Below are positions 43,960 through 55,051 of a DNA stretch of 64,000 nt, one piece after another; position 1 is the first letter of the stretch, and the number at the start of each line of letters is the position of its first letter. Origin of the DNA: Plenodomus lindquistii (Eukaryota > Ascomycota > Dothideomycetes > Pleosporales > Leptosphaeriaceae); the NCBI GenBank assembly GCA_025504975.1, contig JANUWI010000002.1, positions 1,736,001 through 1,800,000 of the forward strand, read 5' to 3'. Position numbers and translations under genes: made by a program. Below the pieces are notes generated by a model. That model was not told where the DNA came from, did no database searches, and saw only the letters and a program-made list of their open reading frames with translations.

Positions 43960-44640
43960 TATCTCACTCTGCACTTGCTGTCTGCATTGGACCTGCACCC
44001 AGAAGTCTTATTCTTGTCGCGTCGCCTTGAGCGATAACTTGATTAATCTCAGCAATCGTCAATATACTACCCACCGACGCAGTGCATTCCTCTGGCTTGC
44101 CATCTTCAGCAGATGTTGGATTGGACAGTGTGAATGAACGGCCGTACCAGCCTAGACCTTGAACAACCTTCGACGCGTCGACTCCGGCACGCCATAGCAG
44201 GTCAAGGCCTTTATTGGTCCCAGTCAGAGTAGTATGTGGATGTACCTAGGTATGAGCCCGTGTGCTTATTGCCGGCATTCCATGCTCCATGGATGTCGTA
44301 GCTCATGATATTCCCCCAGCCAACGTAATGCTGGATCGCTTTGACGTCGAAGCCCTGGGAGTATCAACATGAAGCGGGTCGTATCAGACTAGTCCCACAG
44401 CGAGGTTCGAACGCCGATCTGAGTTTCTGTATGCATGTCTCCAAATTGGCTTTATCTGCTTTGGTTCCTGCTCTGTCATCCGCCGCTTGATACTCCCAGT
44501 CGATGACGACACCTTCGAAATCTGTACATCGGGAGGAACAAGCCAATACCTGTAATGACACATTTGCGGTCGACTGCTGTAGAAGCCAAATTCCTGGAAG
44601 TCCAATCGCGAACGGCAGTTCTTACACAGCGCTTTGGCTT
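43960..44640 (-). pseudogene. GH18 chitinase relic
   Basis: Pieces of a GH18 chitinase can be read in different frames in the right order. At about 44370..44530 is DFEGVVIDWEYQAADDRAG, the DGxDxDWEYP catalytic region with the essential Glu. It continues KANLETCIQKLRSAF and a degraded PAS(Y) segment. At about 44230..44360 is GFDVKAIQHYVGWGNIMSYD followed by IHGAWNAGNKHTGSYL. In another frame, at about 43965..44215, are GLDLLWRAGVDASKVVQGLG and WYGRSFTLSNP, then EECTASVGSILTIAEINQVI. Upstream of the active site a third frame gives STAVDRKCVITGIG, which fits the preceding strand. Frameshifts and stops separate these parts, and no start, signal peptide or full domain remains. I give no repaired reading. 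Orientation and order are clear. The ends of the relic are approximate. Confidence 0.65.
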
Positions 44641-46109
44641 CTGAAATCTCAAGGCTTTAAAACTCTAGGAAAGACCAATCTTTCCTGGGTTCATGGGCGA
44701 CATTCGGAAGGATTACAGATAGAAAAATGCGAAAGGTGAGCGGAGGTGAGCGAAGGCGGCAAGGCCGATGTGCTCACACTGCTTCTTCTCACATGTACGG
44801 ATAGTTACCCTTCCTTATGATCTGCAGAAGGACGTGGGATACCTCTTGTCGCATCCCCTGACCAGCCTTCGCAGTAGCCAATCACCCTCTGAAAGGCGCC
44901 ATTACCATTTACCTCGATTACAGGTTGACCTTAGGTAATCATCGCAGCTTCTGCAGCCTTTCTGCCACGGACAAGTGCCTCCACTCGTTCAAGAGTGATC
45001 GTTCTAACCGCAGAACCCAAGACAAGAGCAGTTTCCAAGGCTACTATGGAAGCGGGACTGGATTCTGCGGCTTTAGAACTTGTCAATTATACTGACAAGC
45101 TTGCTTTTTGTGCACTGACTGATGGAGAATATCTACTATGAAGTCTGTATCACGGACATTGATAGCCCTCCTATCATGGGCGAGTGTGGGTCATTGTTTC
45201 AAGGCGACAACACATTACTGCAAGGCAGCAAACTGATATTTTAGGGCATGTACGTAACGGGCTAGGCACCATCCTTTAGCGAGCATCATTAGGTGCCCAG
45301 GTTCCCGCTTCGTAGTACTGTGGTTACAGGCAAAAGTACTCCATTGTGGGCCCTTTGTAGAGGGGATTGGGTCAGCTACACAGTAGTAGCTCTGAGGCTA
45401 TGCAATTGCTTATATTACAAGCGAGTCAAGGTTCAATTTATATCTATAGCAGGAGAAAAATGGAGAGGCTTTTTAAAAAATACCATATTCTCTGTACTTA
45501 GTATATAACTTGATACTATCGTCTGAGGTGGCGTAAGCGCCCCACATGGAGTATCTTTGCTGAATACCACAGTACACCGGTGTATATATATGATGCCTCC
45601 GTAACAAGCCACCGACTTTTCCATATTCGCTCGCATATCGCTAACCAATTTTGACATTAGGATCCGCTCGCCACCGGCTGCCATGATGCCTACAGGAAAG
45701 AACTCTCTGGACACGGTGTTCTCAGTCGATCAACCATTCGGCATGAATTGAGTCGAGCACGGCGAGGTTGGCAAGAACTTTGCCTTCAGGTGGAATGCGG
45801 GCCACATGGAACTGGTAAAGATTTTATTGGGCTGGAAATCAGAACTGCTGTTGCTGTCAGGAGAGCGGCTGCGGGTTAACCCGTCGGCTGGTGGCGGTCG
45901 AGGCAGAAAGAGGCAAACGACCAATGTCACTTTCACGATTCACGATTCACGATTCACGTCGCGCATTTCAACGCCAAGCTGAGCAAAGTCTGCCCACACG
46001 TACGTCGAGTCGTCCCGACAAAATTACAATAATTTTACTTCTGATTGCTCTCCGTTCGTCTCTTCGTTGGCAACCCTTGTCCAACATCTTCATATTGCGA
46101 TTGCGCGCT
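44641..46109. other. intergenic, 1.5 kb
   Basis: Between the chitinase relic and the receptor gene. The upstream half of the original chitinase gene may once have lain here, but I could not recognise it. A short tandem repeat is present near 45.9 kb. Confidence 0.5.
45932..45958. repeat. TTCACGA tandem heptamer
   Basis: Three perfect TTCACGA units plus a partial TTCACG, in a gene-free stretch. No function is suggested. Confidence 0.9.
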
Positions 46110-47465
46110 TCAAAGCATGTTGCGTGGTGTACTTATGTTTTGCTCACATGCGCTATTCGCGTCCTGCTGTGCACCATCAACCCTCCAAGCTACAGTCTTG
46201 GTGATGGTCAAATCTCCACCCTGTGGTATACTGTGTAAAGTACGGCGATGCTCACCACCAAGACGGGTGAGTTCGACCTCTTCGATCTCGTGAAAAGTTT
46301 CGTGCGGTCTCGTACCTCTCGTATCGCGTCTTGTCCGCTTCTCACCCTGTGATTCGACAGTAGGGTAGATGCGATTACGGTTCGTCGATTCTTCGGCAGA
46401 TTTGAGCGCCGGAAAGCAGAAGCTGAGCATGTATTTGATTGTCGGACCGCATGTTCCGATGATGGAAAGTCCAGATTCGATATTTGATAGTGTATACGAC
46501 ACATCATAGGTGGGGTCGGCAACGACCTCTTCCAGGACAAAGACCTTGACCAAGACACTCGTGCGTACTGCGCCCACAATTGTGACTGCGATGCCAAAAG
46601 ACAAAAATGCAATGACCATCAATTTCCGTCCGAGAGGCATCTTGAGATCGTGGAGTATCCAAGATGGCATCAGGAGTATGAGTACATCTGTAGCAAGTAC
46701 GACTGAAGACGTGCTAACTGTATATGCGCCGGCATCAGCGCACTCCCCAGGTATCGAACTGTCCCAGTATTTGTGTACAGGGTCGCATTGGAAAATGCAG
46801 GCGAGTGGAGCGGCGATGGCAAAACAAGCATTCAGGATTACTGTTGCCCACAAACAGCGATTTATCCACTTGTTTTGCGATCGGAGCTTTATCAGCGTCA
46901 ACAGGAATGACGTTTTAACGAGTGCGAGGATAGGATTGTAAATGACCGAGTTTGCGTAATTCCACTGGCCGGACTATTAGTATGTGCTCGTACAAATGAA
47001 ACTATTTCGACGTACCTTCATCATAACAATTGGATCCACAGCACCCTCCGGGATGTCGTAGACGTGATACCCATAGTACGAAGTGTATATGTCTTTATAC
47101 GAAGGTACTATGTAAGTAGTTGCTACCGCGATCAACTCTAGTATATGCTTACATCCGCAGGTAGTGACTGATAGTACAAGATTCAAGATCTGGATATGTC
47201 CATTTGTCAATCAGTGATTCGGGATCGCAAATCAGGCGTATAGTACTTACGGTAGCAATGACCAACAAAGTGTCTTCTATGACCATTTTGAAGAATCAGC
47301 TAACATGGGACGACTCGACGATTTTCTTGGTATTGGACCCTTACCAATCCCATACTTGCTCCCCTTTATTCGAGTGAACGTTCGTATAGAAACAACTATG
47401 ACCGATATCACGCTGGGGAATATGGCCAGAAATATGGCAACTGGCTGGAGACCATATTCAGCCAT
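46110..47465 (-). CDS. PTH11-type/rhodopsin-like integral membrane protein
   Basis: Seven-transmembrane protein of the fungal rhodopsin/PTH11 group at the plasma membrane. Some members sense surface cues during plant infection. Exons are 47345..47465, 47251..47276 (26 nt), 47016..47189 and 46110..46964. Joins are GSKYGI-EDTLLVIAT-ILNLVLSV and VMMK-WNYANSVIYNP. The product is 391 aa. Conserved features are IRTFTRIKGSKYGIEDTLLV at helix 1-2, YYGYHVYD, then WNYANSVIYNPILALVKTSF, LRSQNKWINRCLW, and CIFQCDPVHKYWD with its cysteine pair. The cytosolic tail from about residue 290 is Arg/Thr-rich. There is no CFEM domain. Inside exon 3 a 45-nt stretch (GTAAGC...TTACATAG) could be a further in-frame intron, giving 376 aa. 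I cannot decide which is used. Confidence 0.82.
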
Positions 47466-48625
47466 GTTTGAGCGATCGCAGCAACTTTGTCAGGGTACAA
47501 GAAATAGGCGCTCTTCATGGGTGCTCGGAGGACTGATTATAGCGGACAACGACATGCTGCAGGTCCGCGCCGTAGGCAATCTCTCAACATACTATTCTTT
47601 GACTTGCGGACGAACCGCTTCGCGGGTAGCTTTTCGGCTGTCCAGGGTTTCATCTTGATTTCGAAGACTGTGCCTTATAGCCTTTCGAGTTAAGCTGATT
47701 TCTGAGCTCTGGGTGGCGATGAATTTGCCGGCATGTCTCCGGACAAGTGTCCGAGAAGTTGGTACCGACATCGCCGTTAGACCTACAGGGTAAAGTCACA
47801 TCGGATTGGACCCCTGATGGCTTCCATATTGTATCATAGAAAGAACGAGCCATTGGTGTATCAGAACTGCGCAGATCGCCTTTTACCATTGGCACGCTCT
47901 TCTACGGTATAATACGGGCACTAGTACAGATTCAATCCAATGTAACTTTACCCTGTATCTCGTGCTGTCTTTACACGAAGGATTCGCTTCGGAGATGACG
48001 GCTGGTAGAAGGAAGCTTGGAACCTTGGGGACGTGGGGCGGCGGTAGAGTTGATATGCACTATGCTTCGCAAATATTCGACTGAATGAAGTAGTTTTCTA
48101 GTCTTGTTGCATGTTACCCTGTTTTTTGGCTGATGTCCCCATGCTATACATTGGACTCTTGCTTCAGACCTCACAAGATATTCACGATGTCGATGTGGCC
48201 TGATCACACCGACTGGAGTAGTGGGGTCACTGCGCCGCAGAGGATACTGTATTTAGCTCCTTCCACCCGCAGCGCCGTTCCGCATCTGCGTCTATTCCGT
48301 GAATCAACGGGCTCTGACTGGGTTCAATTTACTCCACAAGTGTGTTGTGATTCAATATGATTGGCCGGTGGAAGTCTGCGGACCGCGGGGAGCGGGAAAT
48401 ACGTAGACGAGGGTGATGTTTGGTGGGGCTCCACGGCAGGTACCACGAGTAATGAACTACAGTATCAGCAAGGAGGGTCCAACAACATGGCACCTCGTTT
48501 ACGAAAAGTGACTGGCGGGAGAATCCTACCATGCCGGTCCAGAATGATTCCATTCATTTATCAGAAGCGCCACCCGGCATGTGTTTGCAATTCATCAGCC
48601 ATTCCTCGCCAGTCAATCTTCCAGA
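47466..48625. other. intergenic, divergent promoters
   Basis: 1.2 kb between the receptor (minus) and the FAD oxidase (plus). No supported gene. Short frames on both strands lack recognisable motifs. Confidence 0.5.
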
Positions 48626-50696
48626 ATGTCTTCTCGTGGCTGTTTGTTCGTTTTGCTTGTCAATGCAGTTGTTGCAAATCCAGTTGTTGTTCGCGATGCC
48701 ACCGCATCTGACGCGTCCATTGCACCAGCTACAGCCACTGTCTCTGCAGACTCACCTGCGGGCGTCGACCTCTTTAGTGCGGAAGCAGTCCAGCTCACCG
48801 ACGATGTTCTGGAGAGTATTGATGCCCAAGTCAACGGGACTGATGTTCTTGCTCTGATCGGTTTTGACGACAGTGCTGGCTCGGCAGGAGCGAAGCGAAC
48901 TCGTGGCAACGCCGCTTGCAAAACATTTCCCGGTGACTGGAACTACCCACTTCCCATTGTTTGGTCTCTTTTCGATACCCTCCTTGGAGGAGCGCTGATA
49001 AAAACAACACCGGTGGCCGCACCATGTTACAAGAGCTCTGGCGTGTACGATGCTGCCAAGTGTGCAGACGTCTCGGCGCGGTTCACCACCGCTAACCTCC
49101 AGTAAGCTCCAAGTATGTTGCAAATCATAAATTTACTAATACTGCTCAGCACAAGCGACCCCACGTCCATGATGTGGCCCTTGTTCCAGGGACGAACTTG
49201 CATGCCAACTAACAACCCAAATGGCACTTGCACACTCGGTGGCTATCCATCATACTCCATCGACGTTGAGAACGTTGCTCACATCCAACTGGGCATCAAC
49301 TTCGCTCGCAATCTAAATCTGCGTCTTGTCGTCAAGAACACAGGTCACGACTACATTGGTAAATCCAGCGGGGCCGGAGCTCTCAACCTGTGGACCCACA
49401 ACTTGAAGGACATACAATTTCTGGAGAATTATCAAAACGCAGAGTATAGTGGACCTGCATTCAAAGCTGGCGCTGGTGTCCAGGGTTTTGAGATTCTCGA
49501 GGCTGCACGTGATAATGGTGTTACTGTCTTGGCTGGAATTTGCGAGGTGAGTCGATCGGCATGAAACTGTTGCTCCTTGGCTTGGGTTGAAAGTCTCGTA
49601 GACAGTAGGATGGGCAGGCGGCTACGTTGCCGGCGGTGGTCATTCTCCACTTGCGAGCTTGTACGGGATGGCCGCCGATCAAGTCCTTGCATTTGAGGTC
49701 GTCACCGCTGATGGTCGCTTCGTGACCGCTTCCAACACGGTCAATCCCGATCTCTTTTGGGCCCTGCGTGGCGGCGGAGGATCCACTTTTGGCGTAGTCA
49801 CTTCTGCAATCGTCAAAGCCCACCCCAAGATCAAAGTGACCAAATCGGTATTCTCCTTCCAAGCGGCTCCAGACAACTCGGTCATCTTCTGGAAGGCAAT
49901 CAACGCATTCTTCAAGCGCTTTCCTACCTTCACCGATGCGGGAACATACTCGTATTTCTGGATTTGGAATTACGGAACAAAGCTCGACTTCCAAATGACG
50001 CCCTTCTTTGCCCCAAACCACACCATCGAGTCGTTCAATACGCTAACCAAGCCTTTTTTCGACGATTTGAAGTCGCTCAACATCTCCGTCACACCGAATA
50101 CCACCTTTTACGAAGACTTCTACTCCGCGAACAAGGGCTCCTGGGGCGAGGACACACTCGGCGTAACGTTCATTCGGCAAGCGACGCGTCTCTTCCCCAA
50201 GAGCCTCTGGGAGACTGAGGAGAAATTCGACGGCTTCTACAACACCATTAAAAACACGGTTATGAACGGGCACACGGTTGGTGGATACCACATGGCTCCT
50301 GGTAATCCTGGAAACGTGGACAACGCTGTCAACACCGCGTGGCGCAACACTCAATCTTTCCTCATCACCGCAAACATGGTTCCTGATAACGCAACTCCGG
50401 CTGAGCTGAAGAACGCATCGGATACCCTGACATACGATATCATGGACTCGTGGCGCAAGATTGCGCCTGGCTCCGCGGGTGGTGGTGTCTACCTTAATGA
50501 AGCGGATATTCAGGAACCGGATTGGCAGGCTGACTTTTATGGTGCGGCGAATTATCCTCGTCTTCTCGCTATCAAGCGTAAGTGGGATCCTCGCGACGTG
50601 TTCTATGCTGTTACGGCTGTTGGTAGTGAGAGGTGGGAGGTCCGTGATGGAGAACAAGGGTTGCAGACTCAGAATGGACGGTTGTGTCGTGTGTAA
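48626..50696 (+). CDS. secreted FAD-linked oxidoreductase with berberine-bridge (BBE) domain
   Basis: Extracellular flavoprotein oxidase. Substrates of relatives include sugars, alcohols and secondary metabolites; the substrate here is unknown. Exons are 48626..49101, 49150..49546 and 49602..50696, with introns of 48 and 55 nt. Joins are TTANLQ/H-TSDPTSMMWP and AGICE-TVGWAGGYVAGG. The product is 655 aa. The signal peptide is MSSRGCLFVLLVNAVVA. The FAD-binding-4 domain spans about 150-330 and contains VVKNTGHDYIGKSSG and GWAGGYVAGGGHSPL. The His of NTGHDY and the Cys of AGICE match the two positions used for bicovalent flavin attachment in this family. The BBE segment near the C-terminus ends NYPRLLAIKRKWDPRDVFY. 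About 100 N-terminal residues before the FAD domain are longer than in minimal members. It is most like fungal isoamyl-alcohol-oxidase-type proteins. Confidence 0.88.
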
Positions 50697-51284
50697 ATTA
50701 TGGAATAGGGGTTGGATTCTACTTGCGACCCAGTCAGCATCTGCCCATGTCTATACATCATTAACTAGAGAGTATGAATGTATCCAGTATCGTAGGCCGC
50801 GCAGTTGCATTGCAGCGTCCAGGCATAAATACCCGATGATGAGAATGGCGCGCTTTATACATGTTTCATTGCTTGTGATAATTGCTCGCTCTGCGGTGTC
50901 TGATTATCATCGTGGGGGTGTGATATCTGGTGCATCTTCTCCGTCAAGCGACGCATACTTAATGGATTCGAAGATAGACCTGAGCCCCAATGCTCAAATC
51001 AGCTAGTGCTTTAATAATGGCTGGAACTCGAAGATTTTGAAAGAGATTCACAGAGTAGCACTGCTGTAGAAAAGATGAGTTGGGGGATGGCCAATAGCAT
51101 AATATGATAATAGATTTATGTGATATGGGCAGAGTCTGCTCAAAGTCATTGTTAATGCCTTTCGAGGTACATATGCGGGACGCATTAGCACACTCTTATG
51201 TTGCTGATCGATGCGACTTGACGAAACGTCCATCACTTCGGAGGATGATACAACGTCTTGGAGGTACGAGACGCTCGCTAATGC
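50697..51284. other. intergenic, convergent 3' flanks
   Basis: Between convergent genes. It contains one weak candidate small secreted peptide, listed separately. Nothing else is supported. Confidence 0.5.
50836..51006 (+). CDS. possible small secreted peptide, 56 aa (weak)
   Basis: ATG frame of 57 codons beginning MMRMARFIHVSLLVIIARSA. This is a basic start, a hydrophobic core and small residues, like a signal peptide. It is followed by about 35 polar residues rich in Ser and Asp, with no cysteines. It lies 140 nt after the oxidase stop and could be chance or 3' UTR. There is no homology evidence. Confidence 0.18.
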   Translation: MMRMARFIHVSLLVIIARSAVSDYHRGGVISGASSPSSDAYLMDSKIDLSPNAQIS

Positions 51285-52442
51285 TTATAGCTTCAGTGAT
51301 CCCTTGCCAACCTTTGCATCTGCAATCTTCTGCTTCTCTTTCGGCGTATGCTTTGCTGACATGCTTATGGTAAACAACCTGGGGATGAACTTGCCCACAC
51401 GGTTCTGGTAAACCTTGTACTCGGGGTACTTTCCAGCGCTAATCAGCTCCGTGAGCCAGGTGCTGGCTTGGAACAAGATGAGATATCCAAGTGCGCCGGC
51501 ACCGGTCCAGTTCACGAATGTCTCGCTCTCCAAACAGCACCACTGGTAGAGGAGGACCCAGAAGGTCTGCTCGGCGGCGAAGTTGGGGTGACGGGACCAA
51601 GCCCATAGACCAGAAGTGTTGAAACCGCGGTCGAGTTGTTCGCGAGTGTACTTGTAGTCGGCTGGGACCTTGGCGGTCTTATTATAAGCACTCTTCGCTC
51701 CATGGTAGTTCCATTGTTGCTGATCGGCGAAGAACTCGAGGACGACAACGACAAGCATGGCGCGACCAAAGAAAGTGTCGTATTTGGTGAGATTGCTGCC
51801 CTGGATACGAGAGTTGAGAAGAAGGATGTAGGTAGGGGTGGTAATGAGCCAAAGCAGGATCTGGTCTAGTCAGCCACTATGCAATGCTCTGCTTGGAATC
51901 AAAGGACTGACGTTCTGTCCAAGGGAGATAAAGGTGACGTTGAAGATGAACATGCCGGGGGCTCCAACGTAGTCCTTAACAATATTCCACCTGTAATCCT
52001 CACTTCCAACCTGGTATCCGCCCTTTCGCCAGTAGTTGAAAGTCAGGCGGCCGCCCCAAAGAAGCGTAACAGCCATGACATGGTCCAATCGCAGGGTAGG
52101 TAGGCCGTTGAGATGCGCCCAGACGCCATAATGGACGTTGTAAATGACGGGCAGAATGCTCCACAGGCGGTCGACTTGCGAGTAATTGCGGTTGACCTCC
52201 GATACAAGTAGCACGATCGGTGTGACAAACATGACGGCAAAAGCCAAGGCCGTCATGAGGGGATTGGTGTTGAGATATATCCCCTTGAGCGCCTCCAGGT
52301 CGGTGATGTGCGCAGCAACCTTGTATGGCAAGTCATAGAACTGAGGCAGGAACGGCTCTACAGTCTTGAAATAGTCGGCGGTCTCAGGGAGCGACTTGAC
52401 CAGTGGCAGCGCCACATCGAGGTAGGCACGAGGGTTCGGCAT
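51285..52442 (-). CDS. DUF1295 / steroid 5-alpha-reductase-like membrane protein
   Basis: Multi-pass ER-type membrane protein of the DUF1295 group, related to steroid reductases and isoprenylcysteine methyltransferases. The reaction is unknown. Exon 1 is 51912..52442 and exon 2 is 51285..51860, with a 51-nt intron (GTCAGT donor, ACCAG acceptor). The join is ISLGQN-ILLWLITTPTY. The product is 368 aa, the usual fungal length. Conserved features are QVDRLWSILPVIYNVHYG, LTFNYWRKGGYQVGSEDYRW and, near the C-terminus, SGLWAWSRHPNFAAEQTFW, the RHPN cofactor-binding signature. Several hydrophobic helices are evident. The C-terminal tail is Lys-rich (SAKHTPKEKQKIADAK). The ATG at 52442 is the first true start. 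It shares a 285-nt divergent promoter with TOP3. Confidence 0.88.
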
Positions 52443-52727
52443 CGTGCAAGTGTGGTTCTGGAGAGCAACCAACGTCCGAGATGCGCTGCTTCTGTATTGT
52501 TTTCGGTGGCGGGCAGTGTTGATGGATGTTCAGTTGACGTGCAACAATGACCTCATGAGGTGTCGTATTGTCCAGGTTCTTCCAGGCGCTAAGCGGTTAG
52601 ATCGCCGAGCTGCAGGGACCGTCCGTGCGGCGGCCAGAACGCGTCTTTGCAACGCGATCTCACATGACCTAAACGGATAAATTGTGCTTCCACCACGGCC
52701 TCTGGCACGCTGTCGCCCTCTCCAGCG
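52443..52727. promoter_or_regulatory. bidirectional promoter between DUF1295 gene and TOP3
   Basis: Only 285 nt separate the two divergent ATGs, so both 5' leaders and core promoters must fit here. No clear TATA box is seen on either side. Confidence 0.5.
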
Positions 52728-55051
52728 ATGACACAGATACTGTGCGTGGCGGAGAAGCCGTCGATTGCGAAGGCGGTTGCAAACCATCTTGGAGGCCACG
52801 CTAGAGCTGTGCGTATTGCAAACGACGTGCCATGACTGCTGCGCGGCCATGAGGCGAGCACGAGTCTGACGTGCTGTAGGAAGACGTCCCTGGCATCACT
52901 TGGGTCAAGAACTACAAATTCGACTTTCGCTTTCAGCAATGGGGTCAGTGTGCAGTGACGTTCACTTGTGTTGCGGGACACATCGTGGCGCATGATTTCC
53001 ACGAAAGATTCCAGAAGTGGCACTCGTGTCAGCCAGCAGCCTTGTTCGACGCTCCCATTGAACAGAGCATAGCAGACGTGGGTCATGCTCCCTGTGTGAT
53101 TCAACACATGTCGTAGTCAGCCACGACTAACGCAGCTGCAGGATAAGAAGGCTGTGGCCAAGAACATCGAGAATCAAGCTAGGTATGCCTCGATACTGTT
53201 CATCTGGACCGACTGCGATCGAGAGGGTGAGCACATTGGTACAGAGATTCGCGACATTGCTCTCAAAATCAAGCCCAGCATGCAAGTGTGGCGAGCACGG
53301 TTTAGCAACATTGAGAGAGCGTAGGTCTCCCACTTGGTATGTTTAGCCCATTACGCACTGACGGCAGATAGACATGTCATACAGGCGTCCCAGAACCCTA
53401 TACGGCTTGACGAAGCACAAGCACAAGCAGTCTCGGCTCGCATAGAACTCGACCTCCGTCTTGGTGCAGCCTTTACACGTATGCAAACACTTGCTCTTCA
53501 GAACATGGTTCCCCAGCAAGGAGAGGAGCGCAGTAAGCTGATCAGTTACGGGTCATGCCAATTTCCTACCCTGGGATTCGTGGTCGACCGCTACCTCCGG
53601 GTGCGCAACTTTGTGCCAGAGCCATTCTGGTTGATCAAGGTCGCGCATACTAAAGACAATATTGATGTCAAGTTCAACTGGCGAAGGGGTCATCTGTTCG
53701 ATCGCATGGCGGTCACCCTCATCTTCGAACGATGTCTGCTAGCCAAGACTGCAAAAGTCATCAAGATGGCCAAAAAGCCAACGAGGAAGTGGAAACCACT
53801 CCCACTGACAACAGTCGAGCTTCAGAAGAACGGTAGTCGTTTCCTTCGCATGACCTCACAGGAAGTCATGAACATTGCCGAACAGCTGTACACGAAAGGC
53901 TGGATCAGTTATCCACGTACTGAGACGGACCAGTTCGACCGAGGTATGGATCTGAGAGCGCTTGTATCCAAGCAGACACAAGACGGTCGTTGGGGTCCCT
54001 TCGCACAGAATTTGATGCATGGTGGGTTCAAGCAGCCTCGCGACGGCCGCAACAACGACAAAGCACATCCACCCATCCACCCTGTCAATTATGTTGCACC
54101 AACTCAGCTCAACGACAATGAGCGTAAGGTCTATGAGTTCGTAGTTCGACGTTTCCTCGCATGTTGTTCTGAAGATGCGATTGGCGAAGCTACTGATATC
54201 GAGATCGACTATGGTAGCGAACTATTCCACGCACATGGTCTCATGGTCATTGCCCGGAACTACCTCGACGTTTACCCCTACGACAAGTGGGAAAGTAGCC
54301 AACAGCTCCCCCAATACACTGTTGGAGAGACGTTTGAGCCCACAGAAGCCAACATGTTAGATGGAGAGACCTCGGCGCCCGCCTACCTCACCGAGCCTGA
54401 GCTTATTTCGCTCATGGATGCCAATGGAATCGGCACGGATGCCACCATGGCGGAGCACATTGCAACGATCAAGAAGCGCGAATACGTCATTGCACGAGCC
54501 AAAGGAGGAGGTGCTACAGCGGCCGCAGCGGCCGGCAACGGCGCTGGTCGAGGAAGAGGAAGGGGCAGAGGTGGTGCCCGGGGTGGGAGAGGCGGCCGAG
54601 GTGGTGGTGCAGCAGGCCACAATGGTGGAGGAGGCACGGGCGGGGTGCAGGAGTTCATTCCGACCACGCTGGGTATCGCACTCATTGAAGGCTACGATAA
54701 CGTTGGCTTTGAAACAAGTCTTAGCAAACCGTTTCTCCGGAAAGAGGTAAGTGTTGCTCAGCCTCGGTTGGGAGGTTGGGGTTGCATTGCTCCAACACGG
54801 CAGTGGTCGCTAACACTCTGGGTAGATGGAGGTCCAGATGAAAGCCATATGCGAAGGACGCACAACGCGCAACGATGTGGTTCAACAGAACCTCGAGCAA
54901 TACCGCGCAGTGTTCAATCGGACCGTGCAGCAGATCAACGTGCTCAAGTCGGTCAGTCAAAATTGCTCAATGTGTCTTTGTGTAGTGGCATCGCTAATGG
55001 GGTCCACATCAGGCTATCACGAAGTACGTTGTGGACGCGAATCATGGGTGA
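52728..55051 (+). CDS. TOP3: DNA topoisomerase III (type IA)
   Basis: Relaxes and decatenates DNA. With a RecQ helicase and Rmi1 it resolves recombination intermediates in the nucleus. Six exons: 52728..52808, 52880..53077, 53142..53320, 53372..54746, 54826..54951 and 55013..55051, giving 665 aa. The N-terminal TOPRIM starts MTQILCVAEKPSIAKAVA and includes IWTDCDREGEHIGTEIRD. The exon 3/4 join uses the ATAG acceptor to give NIERA-HVIQASQNP. The active site is WISYPRTETDQFD with Tyr333. The C-terminal core continues FIPTTLGIALIEGYDNVG and KPFLRKE-MEVQMKAICEG. A long RGG/Gly run (about 530-578) interrupts the core just before FIPTTLG. The tail is short (AITKYVVDANHG), with no zinc fingers. At intron 2 an alternative acceptor six nt earlier would add Leu-Gln. 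Published-style frames that read through introns are artefacts. Confidence 0.93.
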
